NCBI RefSeq assembly: GCF_013387455.1 | Contig: NZ_VWNC01000007.1 | Coordinates: forward strand, 1-64,000 | Length of the DNA stretch: 64,000 nucleotides | Direction of reading: 5' to 3' | Origin: Mariprofundus sp. NF | Lineage (GTDB): Bacteria; Pseudomonadota; Zetaproteobacteria; Mariprofundales; Mariprofundaceae | Part shown: positions 1 to 7,781 of the stretch, piece after piece | Numbering within the stretch: position 1 is the stretch's first letter | Layout: each line of letters begins with the position of its first letter | Position numbers and translations under genes: made by a program | Notes under the pieces: model-generated | Databases searched by the model: none | The model's input: the letters and a program-made list of their open reading frames with translations, nothing else | Told to the model about the DNA's origin: nothing

Positions 1-87
1 TTCAACCTGTTCGACAATGCTCAATTTAAAGCCCAATGTATAATCACGCTGACTTCGTCTGCGCCTTGCTGTTTCTTCCTTTCCCAT
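1..87 (-). CDS. IS3-family transposase OrfA, N-terminal fragment
   Basis: The 29 visible codons start at an ATG at 87 and continue past the window edge. The peptide is very basic (run ARRRRSQRDYT) and then reads LGFKLSIVEQVE. This resembles the start of the helix-turn-helix domain of OrfA proteins in the IS3 family, which bind the element's ends. OrfB with its DDE catalytic residues would lie outside the window. The family is judged from this short stretch only. Confidence 0.55.
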   Translation of the reverse strand, partial: MGKEETARRRRSQRDYTLGFKLSIVEQVE

Positions 88-127
88 AATAAGTCCTTTT
101 TGTGTCAACTTATTTCAGGACGGGACA
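1..127 (-). mobile_element. Edge of an IS3-like insertion sequence (cut by window start)
   Basis: The first bases encode, on the minus strand, the beginning of an OrfA-type transposase. Upstream of its start lies a 40-base leader ending near position 127 in a sequence (reading inward on the minus strand) that begins TGTCCCGTCCTGAAATAAG, as expected of an IS terminal repeat. The opposite end lies outside the window, so the inverted-repeat pair and any target duplication cannot be checked. The outer boundary is an estimate. Confidence 0.55.
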
Positions 128-132
128 TCTCA

Positions 133-167
133 AGAAAAAAAGCCCCGACTTGTTAGTCGAGGCTTTC
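133..167 (-). terminator. Intrinsic terminator, minus strand
   Basis: A 12-bp stem with one mismatch (139-150 paired with 155-166, loop TGTT) is followed on the minus strand by a run of T (complement of 135-140). It would end transcripts coming from the truncated haemoglobin gene about 240 bases upstream, or from the original flank before the IS inserted. Confidence 0.65.
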
Positions 168-233
168 AAAGACCCTCACCTGTGAGGGGGGGGGAGAGGT
201 GAAGGTCTGTTTTCTCCTGTTTGGAGAGTATAT

Positions 234-380
234 ATGGCCATTGAAGCGTTGGCCTGTGAACTATTTCACAAGCCAGCTATCTATCTGCAATTAAATCAAT
301 TTAGCACAGGAAAGAGTTCTCGACAGCAGTCTGACCAAAGAATTGAAGATGAATATTCTGATTCTAGGCTCAATCCTTAG
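234..380 (+). CDS. Possible 48-residue small protein, unrecognised
   Basis: An ATG preceded by GGAGAG at about six bases opens a 48-codon frame ending in TAG at 378-380. The peptide (starting MAIEALACELFHKP, ending DSRLNP) matches no family I recognise, has no signal peptide and no obvious repeats. It is the only frame with a plausible ribosome site in this 240-base gap between the IS edge and the haemoglobin gene. It may be a leftover of mobile DNA or chance. Confidence 0.15.
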   Translation: MAIEALACELFHKPAIYLQLNQFSTGKSSRQQSDQRIEDEYSDSRLNP

Positions 381-407
381 TAATTGATGTTTGACCCAAT
401 GTGTTGG

Positions 408-806
408 TTATTCAGGTTGATTGCGCATGAAATCTGCGACGCTGTATAGGGCGGCGTAGAGTTCAGCAGAGAGGGTTTTGTCTGTTACTACGTCAGCCAG
501 TGCGTGTTTCATGCAGAGCATCCATTGATCACGTTCGGATTCGCCGATCTTGAAGGGCATATGACGCATACGCAGGCGAGGGTGGCCGAACTTCTCAATA
601 TACAGGGATGGGCCGCCCATCCAGCCGGAGAGGAACATGAACAGCTTATCTTCGGCGGATTTTAGATCGGGGGCATGCATACGGCGGATAGTCACTGTTT
701 CAGTCAGTTCATCCATGTGACGATAGAAGCGCTGCACCAGTTGGCGCAGGGGCTCTTCACCACCGATTCTTTCGTAAAAGGTGCGGCTATCACTCTGGAT
801 TTGCAT
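408..806 (-). CDS. Group II truncated haemoglobin
   Basis: A 132-residue protein of the truncated (2-on-2) haemoglobin family, type O. These proteins bind O2 or NO and are linked to respiration or NO/peroxide detoxification. Visible family marks are YERIGGEEPLRQLV near the N-terminus, the FLSGWMGGP turn, the proximal haem ligand in RHMPF followed by IGE, and the Trp of RDQWMLCM at the G8 position typical of group II. The ATG follows AAGGAG by eight bases. It lies downstream of hemN but a terminator separates them, so it probably has its own promoter between 806 and 900. The link to haem synthesis fits its cofactor. Confidence 0.9.
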   Translation of the reverse strand: MQIQSDSRTFYERIGGEEPLRQLVQRFYRHMDELTETVTIRRMHAPDLKSAEDKLFMFLSGWMGGPSLYIEKFGHPRLRMRHMPFKIGESERDQWMLCMKHALADVVTDKTLSAELYAALYSVADFMRNQPE

Positions 807-857
807 GCAGTGGACTCCTTAGTAAGGGGTGAGGTGTTAGGCGAAAGGAAGGGGCAT

Positions 858-885
858 GAAAAAGGCCGAGCAAAAGCCCGGCCTC
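858..885 (-). terminator. Terminator of the cytochrome-hemN operon
   Basis: A 9-bp stem (863-871 with 876-884, loop AAAA, one mismatch) followed on the minus strand by five T, starting about 15 bases after the hemN stop codon. Confidence 0.75.
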
Positions 886-900
886 AGTTTCATTGTCTGC

Positions 901-2322
901 TCAGATGGTTTTGGAGAAGCCTGATCCCTCTTTTTTCTTCTGCAGGTACTCATCGAATACCATGGCAACGTTACGGATCAGCAGACGACCTGCTGGTAGG
1001 ACGGTTAGACCATCATCACGCAGCTCTACCAGACTGTCTTTGGCCATCTCATCGAGATCAGCAATGCCATCGGCAAAGTGCTCTTTGAAGTTGATGCCGA
1101 ACTCGGACTCAAACTGCGTGTAATCGAGAGCGAAATCACACATCAGGCGCATAATCACCTGACGACGCAGATGATCCTCATCCGAGAGGATGTAACCGCG
1201 GAATACTGCGAACTCGTCGCCATCGATCTTCTCAGCGTAGGGGTCCATCTCTTTGGCATTCTGGAAGAATCCACCACCAACATAACCGATGGAGGTGACA
1301 CCCAGACCAATCAGGTCGCAATCTGCCTGGGTACTGTAACCCTGGAAGTTTCTGTAGAGCTTGCCGTTTTGCTGGGCAATGGTCAGTTCATCTTCAGGTT
1401 TGGCAAAATGATCCATACCGATAAACACGTAGCCGGCATCCAGAAGCTTGTTGATGCTGTGCTCAAGGATATTGAGCTTCTCTTGCGGTGTAGGCATGGC
1501 TGACTCATCAATACGGCGCTGTGGCATAAACATGTGCGGCATATGCGCATAGTTAAACAGAGCAATACGGTCAGGGTTAAACTCGATAATGGTGTTCAGG
1601 GTGACATCGAAGGTTTCAACCGTCTGATGAGGCAGGCCATACATCAGATCGATATTCATCGATTCAAAACCGTGCTGACGCGCTTCGCCAAGCACACGCA
1701 GGGTCTCCTCTTTGGACTGAATGCGGTTGACCGCCTTCTGCACAATCGGATCGAAATCCTGAACGCCCATGCTCATGCGATTAAGACCAATCTCCTGCAG
1801 AACACGTACAGTGTTTTCATCACACTCACGCGGATCGATCTCAATACTGAATTCACCCTCATCCTTGGGTACAAAGTTAAAACGCTCACGCAGACGTGTC
1901 ATGATGGCACGCATCTGATCGTTGTTCATGAAGGTTGGTGTGCCGCCGCCAAAGTGCAACTGGGTGACAGGGCGACGGGTGTTGCCCATGGCATCAGCAA
2001 CACGATCGATCTCTTTGAGCAGCAGCTCAAGATACGGGGCTGCACGATCATATTTCTTGGTGACAATTTTGCTGCAGCCGCAGTAGTAACAGACGGTATT
2101 GCAGAATGGGATGTGGATATAGAGCGACAGCGGAGCATCGCTATCAGCCACATCACTCAGCGTCTGCGCATACTCTTTGGCACCAATTCCGGTGTGAAAC
2201 ATCGGAGCGGTGGGGTATGAGGTATAACGCGGCCCGGCCTTGTCGTACTTCTTGATAACTTCCAGGTCAAAAAGATCAGCGCCCCCCAATTGGGAGGCGC
2301 CTCTATCGGAGTGTAACGTCAT
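901..2322 (-). CDS. hemN: Oxygen-independent coproporphyrinogen III oxidase
   Basis: A radical-SAM enzyme of 473 residues that decarboxylates coproporphyrinogen III to protoporphyrinogen IX without oxygen. The radical-SAM cysteines appear in the motif CNTVCYYCGC near residue 73, with the preceding YIHIPF and the following FGGGTP SAM-binding glycines. The extra cysteine after the CxxxCxxC set is typical of true HemN rather than HemW. Length is close to the E. coli enzyme (457). Its ATG shares one base with the stop codon of the upstream tri-haem cytochrome gene (TAATG), so the two are translationally coupled. Co-expression of haem synthesis with a haem-rich cytochrome is sensible. Confidence 0.95.
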   Translation of the reverse strand: MTLHSDRGASQLGGADLFDLEVIKKYDKAGPRYTSYPTAPMFHTGIGAKEYAQTLSDVADSDAPLSLYIHIPFCNTVCYYCGCSKIVTKKYDRAAPYLELLLKEIDRVADAMGNTRRPVTQLHFGGGTPTFMNNDQMRAIMTRLRERFNFVPKDEGEFSIEIDPRECDENTVRVLQEIGLNRMSMGVQDFDPIVQKAVNRIQSKEETLRVLGEARQHGFESMNIDLMYGLPHQTVETFDVTLNTIIEFNPDRIALFNYAHMPHMFMPQRRIDESAMPTPQEKLNILEHSINKLLDAGYVFIGMDHFAKPEDELTIAQQNGKLYRNFQGYSTQADCDLIGLGVTSIGYVGGGFFQNAKEMDPYAEKIDGDEFAVFRGYILSDEDHLRRQVIMRLMCDFALDYTQFESEFGINFKEHFADGIADLDEMAKDSLVELRDDGLTVLPAGRLLIRNVAMVFDEYLQKKKEGSGFSKTI

Positions 2323-3143
2323 TATTTAGTACTCTTCCTCATATGCGCAATGATATCGGAGATGTCATCAGCAGAGAGTTTGCCAACATCTTTACCGGCA
2401 CGATCAACATGGCGACCGTGAGTAATACGCAGGTCCAGCAGGCGATCAGAGAGATCAGCAAGGGTACGCTTGGATGCCGCATTACCGGTCAGTTTGATCG
2501 CTGAAGGCGTAGCGTGGCAGGAGGCACAGTTTGAGGCGTAGAGTTTCTTGCCCTTGGCCGCATCTGCTCTGTAGCGCAGTGAGTGTGCATAGTGTGCCAC
2601 ATCTGCAATATCTTCGTTGCTCAACTGATGACGTTTGCTGGTCATCTTGGTGCCAGGACGACCATAACGCATGGTGTGTGCCATCTCCTGCAGAGTCTGT
2701 GTTGAGTAGACGAGATTTTTGGCGCCCATACCGGTTTTGGCGCGACCATCCATACCATGACAACTTGCACAGACCGCCTCGAAACGGACTTTACCATTGG
2801 CCAGGTTAGGGGTGTATTTGAAGGTTTCCATATAATCGATAACCGCTTCGATCTGCAGACCATCGAGATCATACTTCTTTGGAGTCATCTCTGTGCCGGC
2901 AATACCGTAGTTGATAATGCGGCGCAGCTCATCACGCTCGACCAGACCAACAACGGCCTGATGGTTACGTGCCGGGAATGGTTTTAGTTCTTTACCAAAC
3001 TCCGTAGGCATGCCGTCAGTGCCATGGCATGCGGCACAGTTAGCCTGGTAGAGTGCCTTACCATTGAGGCTATCGTCTGCATTTGCAGAGAAAGGCATAA
3101 TCAGAAGGGCAAGTGCAACCCCTGTTATTCGTTTGAAATCCAT
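2322..3143 (-). CDS. Tri-haem c-type cytochrome, periplasmic
   Basis: A 273-residue protein with a Sec signal peptide (MDFKRITGVALALLIMPF, cleavage after ANA) and three cytochrome c modules. Each has one covalent haem site: CAACH, CASCH and CASCH at about residues 35, 125 and 210. Candidate axial methionines follow in GTEMTPK and GTKMTSK. The third module has no clear methionine at the matching place. The modules resemble class I cytochrome c (c4/CcoP type). It likely shuttles electrons in the periplasm toward a terminal oxidase or from a donor such as iron; the partner is not in the window. It is first in an operon with hemN. Confidence 0.85.
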   Translation of the reverse strand: MDFKRITGVALALLIMPFSANADDSLNGKALYQANCAACHGTDGMPTEFGKELKPFPARNHQAVVGLVERDELRRIINYGIAGTEMTPKKYDLDGLQIEAVIDYMETFKYTPNLANGKVRFEAVCASCHGMDGRAKTGMGAKNLVYSTQTLQEMAHTMRYGRPGTKMTSKRHQLSNEDIADVAHYAHSLRYRADAAKGKKLYASNCASCHATPSAIKLTGNAASKRTLADLSDRLLDLRITHGRHVDRAGKDVGKLSADDISDIIAHMRKSTK

Positions 3144-3230
3144 AAGTAATCTCCTCCCGTGTGAAGTCCTAACTATTTACCACACGGATTCTTAGCGCAA
3201 GGGTTTCTGCTGCAGATTAGCCAAAGCCAA

Positions 3231-3242
3231 TCAACTTGTTGA
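3231..3242. promoter_or_regulatory. 12-bp perfect palindrome upstream of the tri-haem cytochrome operon
   Basis: The sequence TCAACTTGTTGA is a perfect palindrome about 90 bases upstream of the cytochrome start and just past the terminator of the previous gene. It resembles an operator half-site arrangement of FNR/CRP-like regulators but does not match the FNR consensus (TTGAT-N4-ATCAA). Its role is only a suggestion. Confidence 0.25.
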
Positions 3243-3247
3243 AACTT

Positions 3248-3282
3248 TTAAAAAATAGAGCCCCGAAATGATCAGGGCTCTA
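3248..3282 (-). terminator. Terminator of the small cytochrome c gene
   Basis: The inverted repeat TAGAGCCC...GGGCTCTA (3256-3282) is followed on the minus strand by a T-rich run (complement of 3248-3255), nine bases after the stop of the 95-residue cytochrome. It separates that gene from the tri-haem cytochrome-hemN operon. Confidence 0.8.
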
Positions 3283-3291
3283 CCATGTTTT

Positions 3292-3579
3292 TTACTGATT
3301 GCTCTGGATGAAAGCAACCAGTGCATCAATCTGTTCGCCGCTCAATTTCTTGCCATAGGTTGGCATCATTTTACGGCCATCTGTGATGGTAGTTTTAAGA
3401 GAAGCTGCATCAGTTGTCATCTGTTTCAGACCTGGCCCCATCTTTTTACCATCAATCTTGTGGCACATCTTGCATTTGCCGTTGAAGAGCTTGGCAGCAT
3501 CAATATCAGAGGCCAGTGCAGACTGGGCACTCAGACCAAAAAAGGCTGCTGTCATCATCATCACAATTGTTTTTTTCAT
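3292..3579 (-). CDS. Small mono-haem cytochrome c (c-551/c-552 type)
   Basis: A 95-residue precursor with a signal peptide (MKKTIVMMMTAAFFGLSAQSALA), leaving a mature protein of about 72 residues. The haem-binding motif CKMCH lies just inside the mature N-terminus, and the axial methionine is probably in GRKMMPTYG. Such proteins are soluble periplasmic electron carriers. The ATG follows AGGAGAAACCCC. It lies downstream of the membrane cytochrome gene in the same orientation with a 100-base gap and ends in its own terminator. The two may form an electron-transfer pair; that is inferred from position only. Confidence 0.9.
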   Translation of the reverse strand: MKKTIVMMMTAAFFGLSAQSALASDIDAAKLFNGKCKMCHKIDGKKMGPGLKQMTTDAASLKTTITDGRKMMPTYGKKLSGEQIDALVAFIQSNQ

Positions 3580-3680
3580 GGGGTTTCTCCTTGTTTTCTC
3601 CGCTATGGGAGGATTTTAATCTCTTGCTGCAACTGCTGTGAGAGGAATGTTTGCGCGACATGCCTCAAACATTGCACCTC

Positions 3681-4421
3681 TTACATCTCAATAGGTTCCA
3701 CGTTGGGATGGTAGAACCACATCTGATAGAGCGAAACCAGAATCTGAATGGTCAGGGATATACCCATCAGACCACCGGCAATCACAACAACAAAGGCAAA
3801 GCCGGGAATAAACTTGGTAATATACCAGGAGAGGATATCAATAAGGATCGCCAGAAACGGAATAGCAACGGTAATGCGTTTGGTCAATACCGGCATCTCA
3901 CAGAGGATAAAGATGCGGCCAACGAAGAAGAGGATAAAGGCGATACCAAACAGGTGGATATGGGAGACGCGAACCAGACTCTGGATTGAAGCACCGGTAT
4001 CGGCATGGGTCAGGTTCACAACCTCTTCGTAACTGGTCAGCGGTGGTAACCCCATCTCAGCTTCGGCGGAGTGACAGGCAATACAGTTGCTGTTCAAAAT
4101 CGGAGCTACATTGAGTTCAAATGCAGCTTTATCATTACCACCCTCAATCCAGTCAACGATGACCTGTTTCTGCTCATCATTATCAAGGTTGCCAGCCATA
4201 CCACCGTTAAGTGCTGCACCCAAGCGGGTTTGCTGGTGCTCTCCATAGTAAGCGATCTTCACATCTTCAACGGAGAGGCCTGATTGACCATCGCGTCCCT
4301 CATGTGAAAAGAAGGTGTGGCCCAGGGCAAACAGGTAGCCCAGGCCGATGGTGATAAGGAACATGGTATCAAGTATTTTTTCACTGACTGAGGCATCGGT
4401 AAAACGACGATAGTGGGGCAT
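3681..4421 (-). CDS. Membrane-anchored mono-haem cytochrome-like protein
   Basis: A 246-residue protein with one N-terminal membrane segment (about residues 17-37), a periplasmic domain with a single haem c site CIACH near residue 114, and three further hydrophobic helices in the last 100 residues. A His-rich stretch at the start of the second helix (VRVSHIHLFG) could bind haem b. I chose ATG 4421 over the upstream ATG because CAGGAG sits just before it. I cannot name the family with certainty; it resembles uncharacterised membrane cytochromes of aerobic proteobacteria. A quinol-to-cytochrome role alongside the neighbouring soluble cytochromes is inference. Confidence 0.7.
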   Translation of the reverse strand: MPHYRRFTDASVSEKILDTMFLITIGLGYLFALGHTFFSHEGRDGQSGLSVEDVKIAYYGEHQQTRLGAALNGGMAGNLDNDEQKQVIVDWIEGGNDKAAFELNVAPILNSNCIACHSAEAEMGLPPLTSYEEVVNLTHADTGASIQSLVRVSHIHLFGIAFILFFVGRIFILCEMPVLTKRITVAIPFLAILIDILSWYITKFIPGFAFVVVIAGGLMGISLTIQILVSLYQMWFYHPNVEPIEM

Positions 4422-4508
4422 GGAAACTCCTGATTTTGATTGCAACGGCATTATAGCGGCATGAATTAAATCGTCAATGAAAGACCAATAGAATCAAATA
4501 GTTGACTG

Positions 4509-5939
4509 TTATCCTTGGTTATCGCCCTCTGAGCCCTGATTCCAGGGCCTGAAATCGTGGTACCACTGCATGGCCGAAGGCTGGTCGAAAATAGTCCCAT
4601 CCAGTTGGGCCTGATAGGCTTTACTGAGGATTTCTCCCATGCCAGGGCCCGCTTTTTCTCCAAGCTCTAGAAGCATCTTTCCGGTAAGCATTGGTTCGGG
4701 CCTGTTGTGTTGGTGCTTTAACTCCTGAGCCAGCTTCAGCCAACCAAGTGCCGGACGTGATGGCGGGGCAGGATAACGGCCTGAGGCATCAGCCTCGACC
4801 AGCATCTCCCATAACTCGATATTGGCAGGCACCAGTCGATCAGCCAGCCTGCGTACAGCCCGTGCGGTCGGTTCACCATGCAGGTGGGTAATATGCTCTT
4901 TAACAAGTGGAAGAATCAGATCGATTAGCTTGCCAGGTGCCGTAATCCGCTTGAGAAACAGTCCTGAGATGCCAACGCCCACCTCGGCATGGCCGGGGGA
5001 GCAGATGCGCCCTTTATCATTGATAAAAGAGCTCTTCGGCTTGCCTACATCATGACAGAGCGAAGAGAGAACAAGCAGCATGCGTTTATCATCAGTCAGA
5101 CTTTCCCGGCTGGAGATCAGCGCAGCCTGATCGCAGACCTGAAGCGTGTGTTTCCAGACAGTGCCTTCCGGATGCCAGTAGGGTTCCTGATCACACGTCA
5201 CCATTGGCTCCAGTTCCGGATAACAGCTCAGCCAGCCACAATCAGCAAGCAGTTTCAGCCCATAAGAGGGGTAGCTGGATAGCGCCCACTTCTTCCATTC
5301 ATTCCAGATGCGCGCCTCTGGGAGTTTATCCGCCTCCCCAAGCAGGCTATGGCAAAGCAGGGCTGTTTCAGGATCAATGTTTAGCTGGAAACGGCTGGCA
5401 AACTGCATGGCACGTAGCGGGCGCAGCGGGTCTTCGCCAAAAGCACTGCTGACATGTCTGAGGATTCGATCATTCAAATCCTTTTGCCCGCCATGAAAAT
5501 CGAGCAGTGATTCAGTCAGTGGATCAAACATCATTGCATTGATGGTGAAATCGCGGCGCAGCGTGGCTTTTTCAGGGCTTAGATGCGGGTCTGTCTGTAT
5601 GGAGAAGCCGCAATGACCAGCAGTAGTTTTTTTCTCAGTGCGGGGCAGGGCAACATCAATCTCAAGGTCACCCATCCAGAGCTTCTGGATGCCAAACTGT
5701 TTGCCAACGGTTTCTGTTCTACCCATTGATGTTAGTAGTGTTTCAAGCTGATCGACCTCAAGCCCATAGACTTCCAGATCAAAATCTTTGGGGGTCAGGC
5801 CCAGTAGTATGTCGCGCACAGAGCCACCAACCAGCCAGCCCTGACCTCCAGCCCCGTTGATTCTCTTGCAGAGCATGATGAGCTTTGCAGGAAGGGTTGT
5901 GGTTTTTAACTGCTCTATTGCGCTGTTCCGGTTTAGCAT
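4509..5939 (-). CDS. cca: tRNA CCA-adding nucleotidyltransferase with HD domain
   Basis: A 476-residue member of the class II CCA-adding/poly(A) polymerase family, which builds or repairs the 3'-CCA of tRNAs. The catalytic head shows WLVGGSVRD followed by FDLEVYG, with the two metal-binding aspartates in KDFDLE, and the RRDFTINAM motif near residue 130. The central part carries an HD phosphohydrolase signature (SLCHDVGKP) near residue 290, as in E. coli Cca. The two tRNA genes in the window already encode CCA, so here it would mainly repair ends. It appears monocistronic. Confidence 0.93.
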   Translation of the reverse strand: MLNRNSAIEQLKTTTLPAKLIMLCKRINGAGGQGWLVGGSVRDILLGLTPKDFDLEVYGLEVDQLETLLTSMGRTETVGKQFGIQKLWMGDLEIDVALPRTEKKTTAGHCGFSIQTDPHLSPEKATLRRDFTINAMMFDPLTESLLDFHGGQKDLNDRILRHVSSAFGEDPLRPLRAMQFASRFQLNIDPETALLCHSLLGEADKLPEARIWNEWKKWALSSYPSYGLKLLADCGWLSCYPELEPMVTCDQEPYWHPEGTVWKHTLQVCDQAALISSRESLTDDKRMLLVLSSLCHDVGKPKSSFINDKGRICSPGHAEVGVGISGLFLKRITAPGKLIDLILPLVKEHITHLHGEPTARAVRRLADRLVPANIELWEMLVEADASGRYPAPPSRPALGWLKLAQELKHQHNRPEPMLTGKMLLELGEKAGPGMGEILSKAYQAQLDGTIFDQPSAMQWYHDFRPWNQGSEGDNQG

Positions 5940-5984
5940 CGGCTCATTCCACGTATGAACATCAGCAATGGCAAGGGCTCATAA

Positions 5985-6013
5985 CAAAAGAGCCGGACAC
6001 AAGGCCCGGCTCT
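5985..6013 (-). terminator. Terminator downstream of sodB
   Basis: Stem AGAGCCGG/CCCGGCTCT (5989-5996 with 6005-6013), followed on the minus strand by a short T run. It lies 56 bases after the sodB stop codon and before the cca start. Confidence 0.7.
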
Positions 6014-6069
6014 GCTGAGCAGTCAATCAAATAATTAACATTAACTATTGGCATATAATTTGCTGATTA

Positions 6070-6645
6070 TTAAAGATTATTTGAAACAAACTTCCAGTTC
6101 ACAAGCTTCCAGAATGCCTGCAGGTAAACAGGGCGGGCATTGCGGTAATCGATGTAATAGGCGTGCTCCCATACATCACAGGTGAGTAGTGGTTTATAGC
6201 CGTCAGTCATTGGATTGGCTGCATTGCTGGTATTGATAATCTCCAGTCCACCATCCCCGTTTTTTACAAGCCAGGTCCAGCCTGCGCCAAAGTTGGTGGC
6301 GGCAGAGGTGGTGAACTGCTCTCTGAATGCCTCAAATGAGCCGAATGTCTCGTTAATGGCATCAGCCAGTGTATCGGCAGGTTCACCACCACCTTCAGGG
6401 GAGAGGCAGTTCCAGTAGAAGGTGTGATTCCACACCTGTGCTGCATTATTAAACAGGCCGCCACTGGAGGTAAGAATGATCTCTTCCAGTGAGCTCTCCT
6501 CATGATCAGTTCCGGCAATGAGGTTATTCAGGTTGGTCACATAGGTGTTGTGATGTTTGCCGTAGTGGTAGTCCAGCGTCTCTTCAGAGATGTGTGGTAC
6601 CAGTGCGTCACGGGCATAGGGCAGAGCAGGCAGTTCAAATGGCAT
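6070..6645 (-). CDS. sodB: Iron superoxide dismutase
   Basis: A 191-residue Fe/Mn superoxide dismutase converting superoxide to O2 and H2O2 in the cytoplasm. Metal ligands are visible: His in [10 protein letters not shown] near residue 27, His in WNHTFYW near 75, and Asp and His in DVWEHAYY near 160. The Gln in [11 protein letters not shown] is the hallmark of the Fe form. No signal peptide. The start is supported by CAGGAG. It is divergent from the metal efflux gene at 6881 across a 235-base gap that must hold both promoters. Confidence 0.96.
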   Translation of the reverse strand: MPFELPALPYARDALVPHISEETLDYHYGKHHNTYVTNLNNLIAGTDHEESSLEEIILTSSGGLFNNAAQVWNHTFYWNCLSPEGGGEPADTLADAINETFGSFEAFREQFTTSAATNFGAGWTWLVKNGDGGLEIINTSNAANPMTDGYKPLLTCDVWEHAYYIDYRNARPVYLQAFWKLVNWKFVSNNL

Positions 6646-6880
6646 CGGTTATCTCCTGTTTGGTGTTCATTGAGAGCCCGAAGGCCCATTAGATAGTTAT
6701 TGTAGTTCAATATGGGCATTTCAGCCAACCCCATGCAAAAAGCGGTTTTGCAGACCAGCTGCTGATATGGTGTGGATTTCAATCACCAGAGTTTATGCCT
6801 CATTCACCAAGGGTTGAATTGTTACCGCGATTTCTCAATGATTAAGTGATGAGCAGATCTACCATATTGAGAGGGCGCTA

Positions 6881-7780
6881 GTGTCAGGACACCACCACCA
6901 TCATCACGACGGTCCTTCGCATCACCATCATTTGGATATGGCTCTGGCCCTGACAGCGCTGTTTGCCATTGTCGAATTTGCTGGTGGCTGGATATCCAAC
7001 TCGCTGGCGCTGCTGGCTGATGCTGTGCATATGAGCTCCGATGTTGTGGCGCTGGGCATTGCTGCATTTGCAGGGCGAGTTGCCATGCGGCCGGCACACA
7101 ACGGCATGACCTACGGTTATGGCCGGGCGAGGGTGCTTGCTGCCCAGGCCAATGGTGTGGCGCTCTGGTTTTTGAGTGGCTGGATAGTCTGGGAAGCATT
7201 CGGACGCCTGCTTGATCCTCCCGATGTACAGGGCTGGATCGTGATTGTGATTGGTTTTATCGGCCTCGTAGTCAATCTGGTGATTCTGAAATGGCTGCAC
7301 GGCGCAGACGATATCAATACACGTGCTGCCTATTGGCATGTGCTAGGTGATGCGCTGGGTTCAGTCGCTGCTATTGTTGCCGGTGCAACCATTTTTCTTA
7401 CCGGCTGGATGCCGATTGATCCGATCCTCTCATTTCTTGTTGCAGGAATCCTTGCCTGGGGCGGCTGGAATCTGTTGCGTGAGACCACTGGCGAGTTGAT
7501 GGCGGCTACCCCTTCCGATGTTGATGTTGTGGTGCTTGAGAAGGCCATGTGTGGTGTAACAGGTGTATCGGGAACGCATCATATCCATCTCTGGAAGCTG
7601 CCGGGTGGTGGCCGGGCGCTATCAGCCCATATCGTTGTTGAAGCCTTGCAAGAGTGGGATCAAACACTGGCACTTCTGCAGCAGCATCTGCGTGAAGCAG
7701 GCATTGAACACGTCACGTTGCAACCGGAATCAGATTCTCAGGATTGCAATCACCACTGTTGTGAGCCCTGTGACCACTAA
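6881..7780 (+). CDS. Cation diffusion facilitator (Zn/Co/Fe efflux type)
   Basis: A 299-residue CDF antiporter that exports divalent metals across the inner membrane. The transmembrane metal site is the HxxxD-type pair: ALLADAVHMSSD in TM2 and HVLGDALGS in TM5. The N-terminus holds a His6 run plus a second His4 cluster, and the C-terminus ends in a Cys/His cluster (CNHHCCEPCDH), so metal could be bound at both ends. The start is GTG with GAGAGGG upstream. It is followed after one base by the glycerate kinase gene, implying co-transcription. Divergence from sodB may reflect shared metal or oxidative stress control, but no Fur or Zur box was recognised. Confidence 0.92.
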   Translation: MSGHHHHHHDGPSHHHHLDMALALTALFAIVEFAGGWISNSLALLADAVHMSSDVVALGIAAFAGRVAMRPAHNGMTYGYGRARVLAAQANGVALWFLSGWIVWEAFGRLLDPPDVQGWIVIVIGFIGLVVNLVILKWLHGADDINTRAAYWHVLGDALGSVAAIVAGATIFLTGWMPIDPILSFLVAGILAWGGWNLLRETTGELMAATPSDVDVVVLEKAMCGVTGVSGTHHIHLWKLPGGGRALSAHIVVEALQEWDQTLALLQQHLREAGIEHVTLQPESDSQDCNHHCCEPCDH

Positions 7781-7781
7781 C

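Noticed and set aside
1534-2220. Long open frame on the plus strand opposite hemN
   Set aside because: It is a shadow of the hemN coding sequence with no ribosome site or recognisable family; hemN has all radical-SAM motifs.
3231-3242. FNR site for the cytochrome-hemN operon
   Set aside because: The palindrome TCAACTTGTTGA does not fit TTGAT-N4-ATCAA; it is kept only as an unexplained palindrome.
6646-6880. Fur/Zur box or riboswitch between sodB and the metal exporter
   Set aside because: No sequence close to the known consensus and no conserved riboswitch core could be seen.
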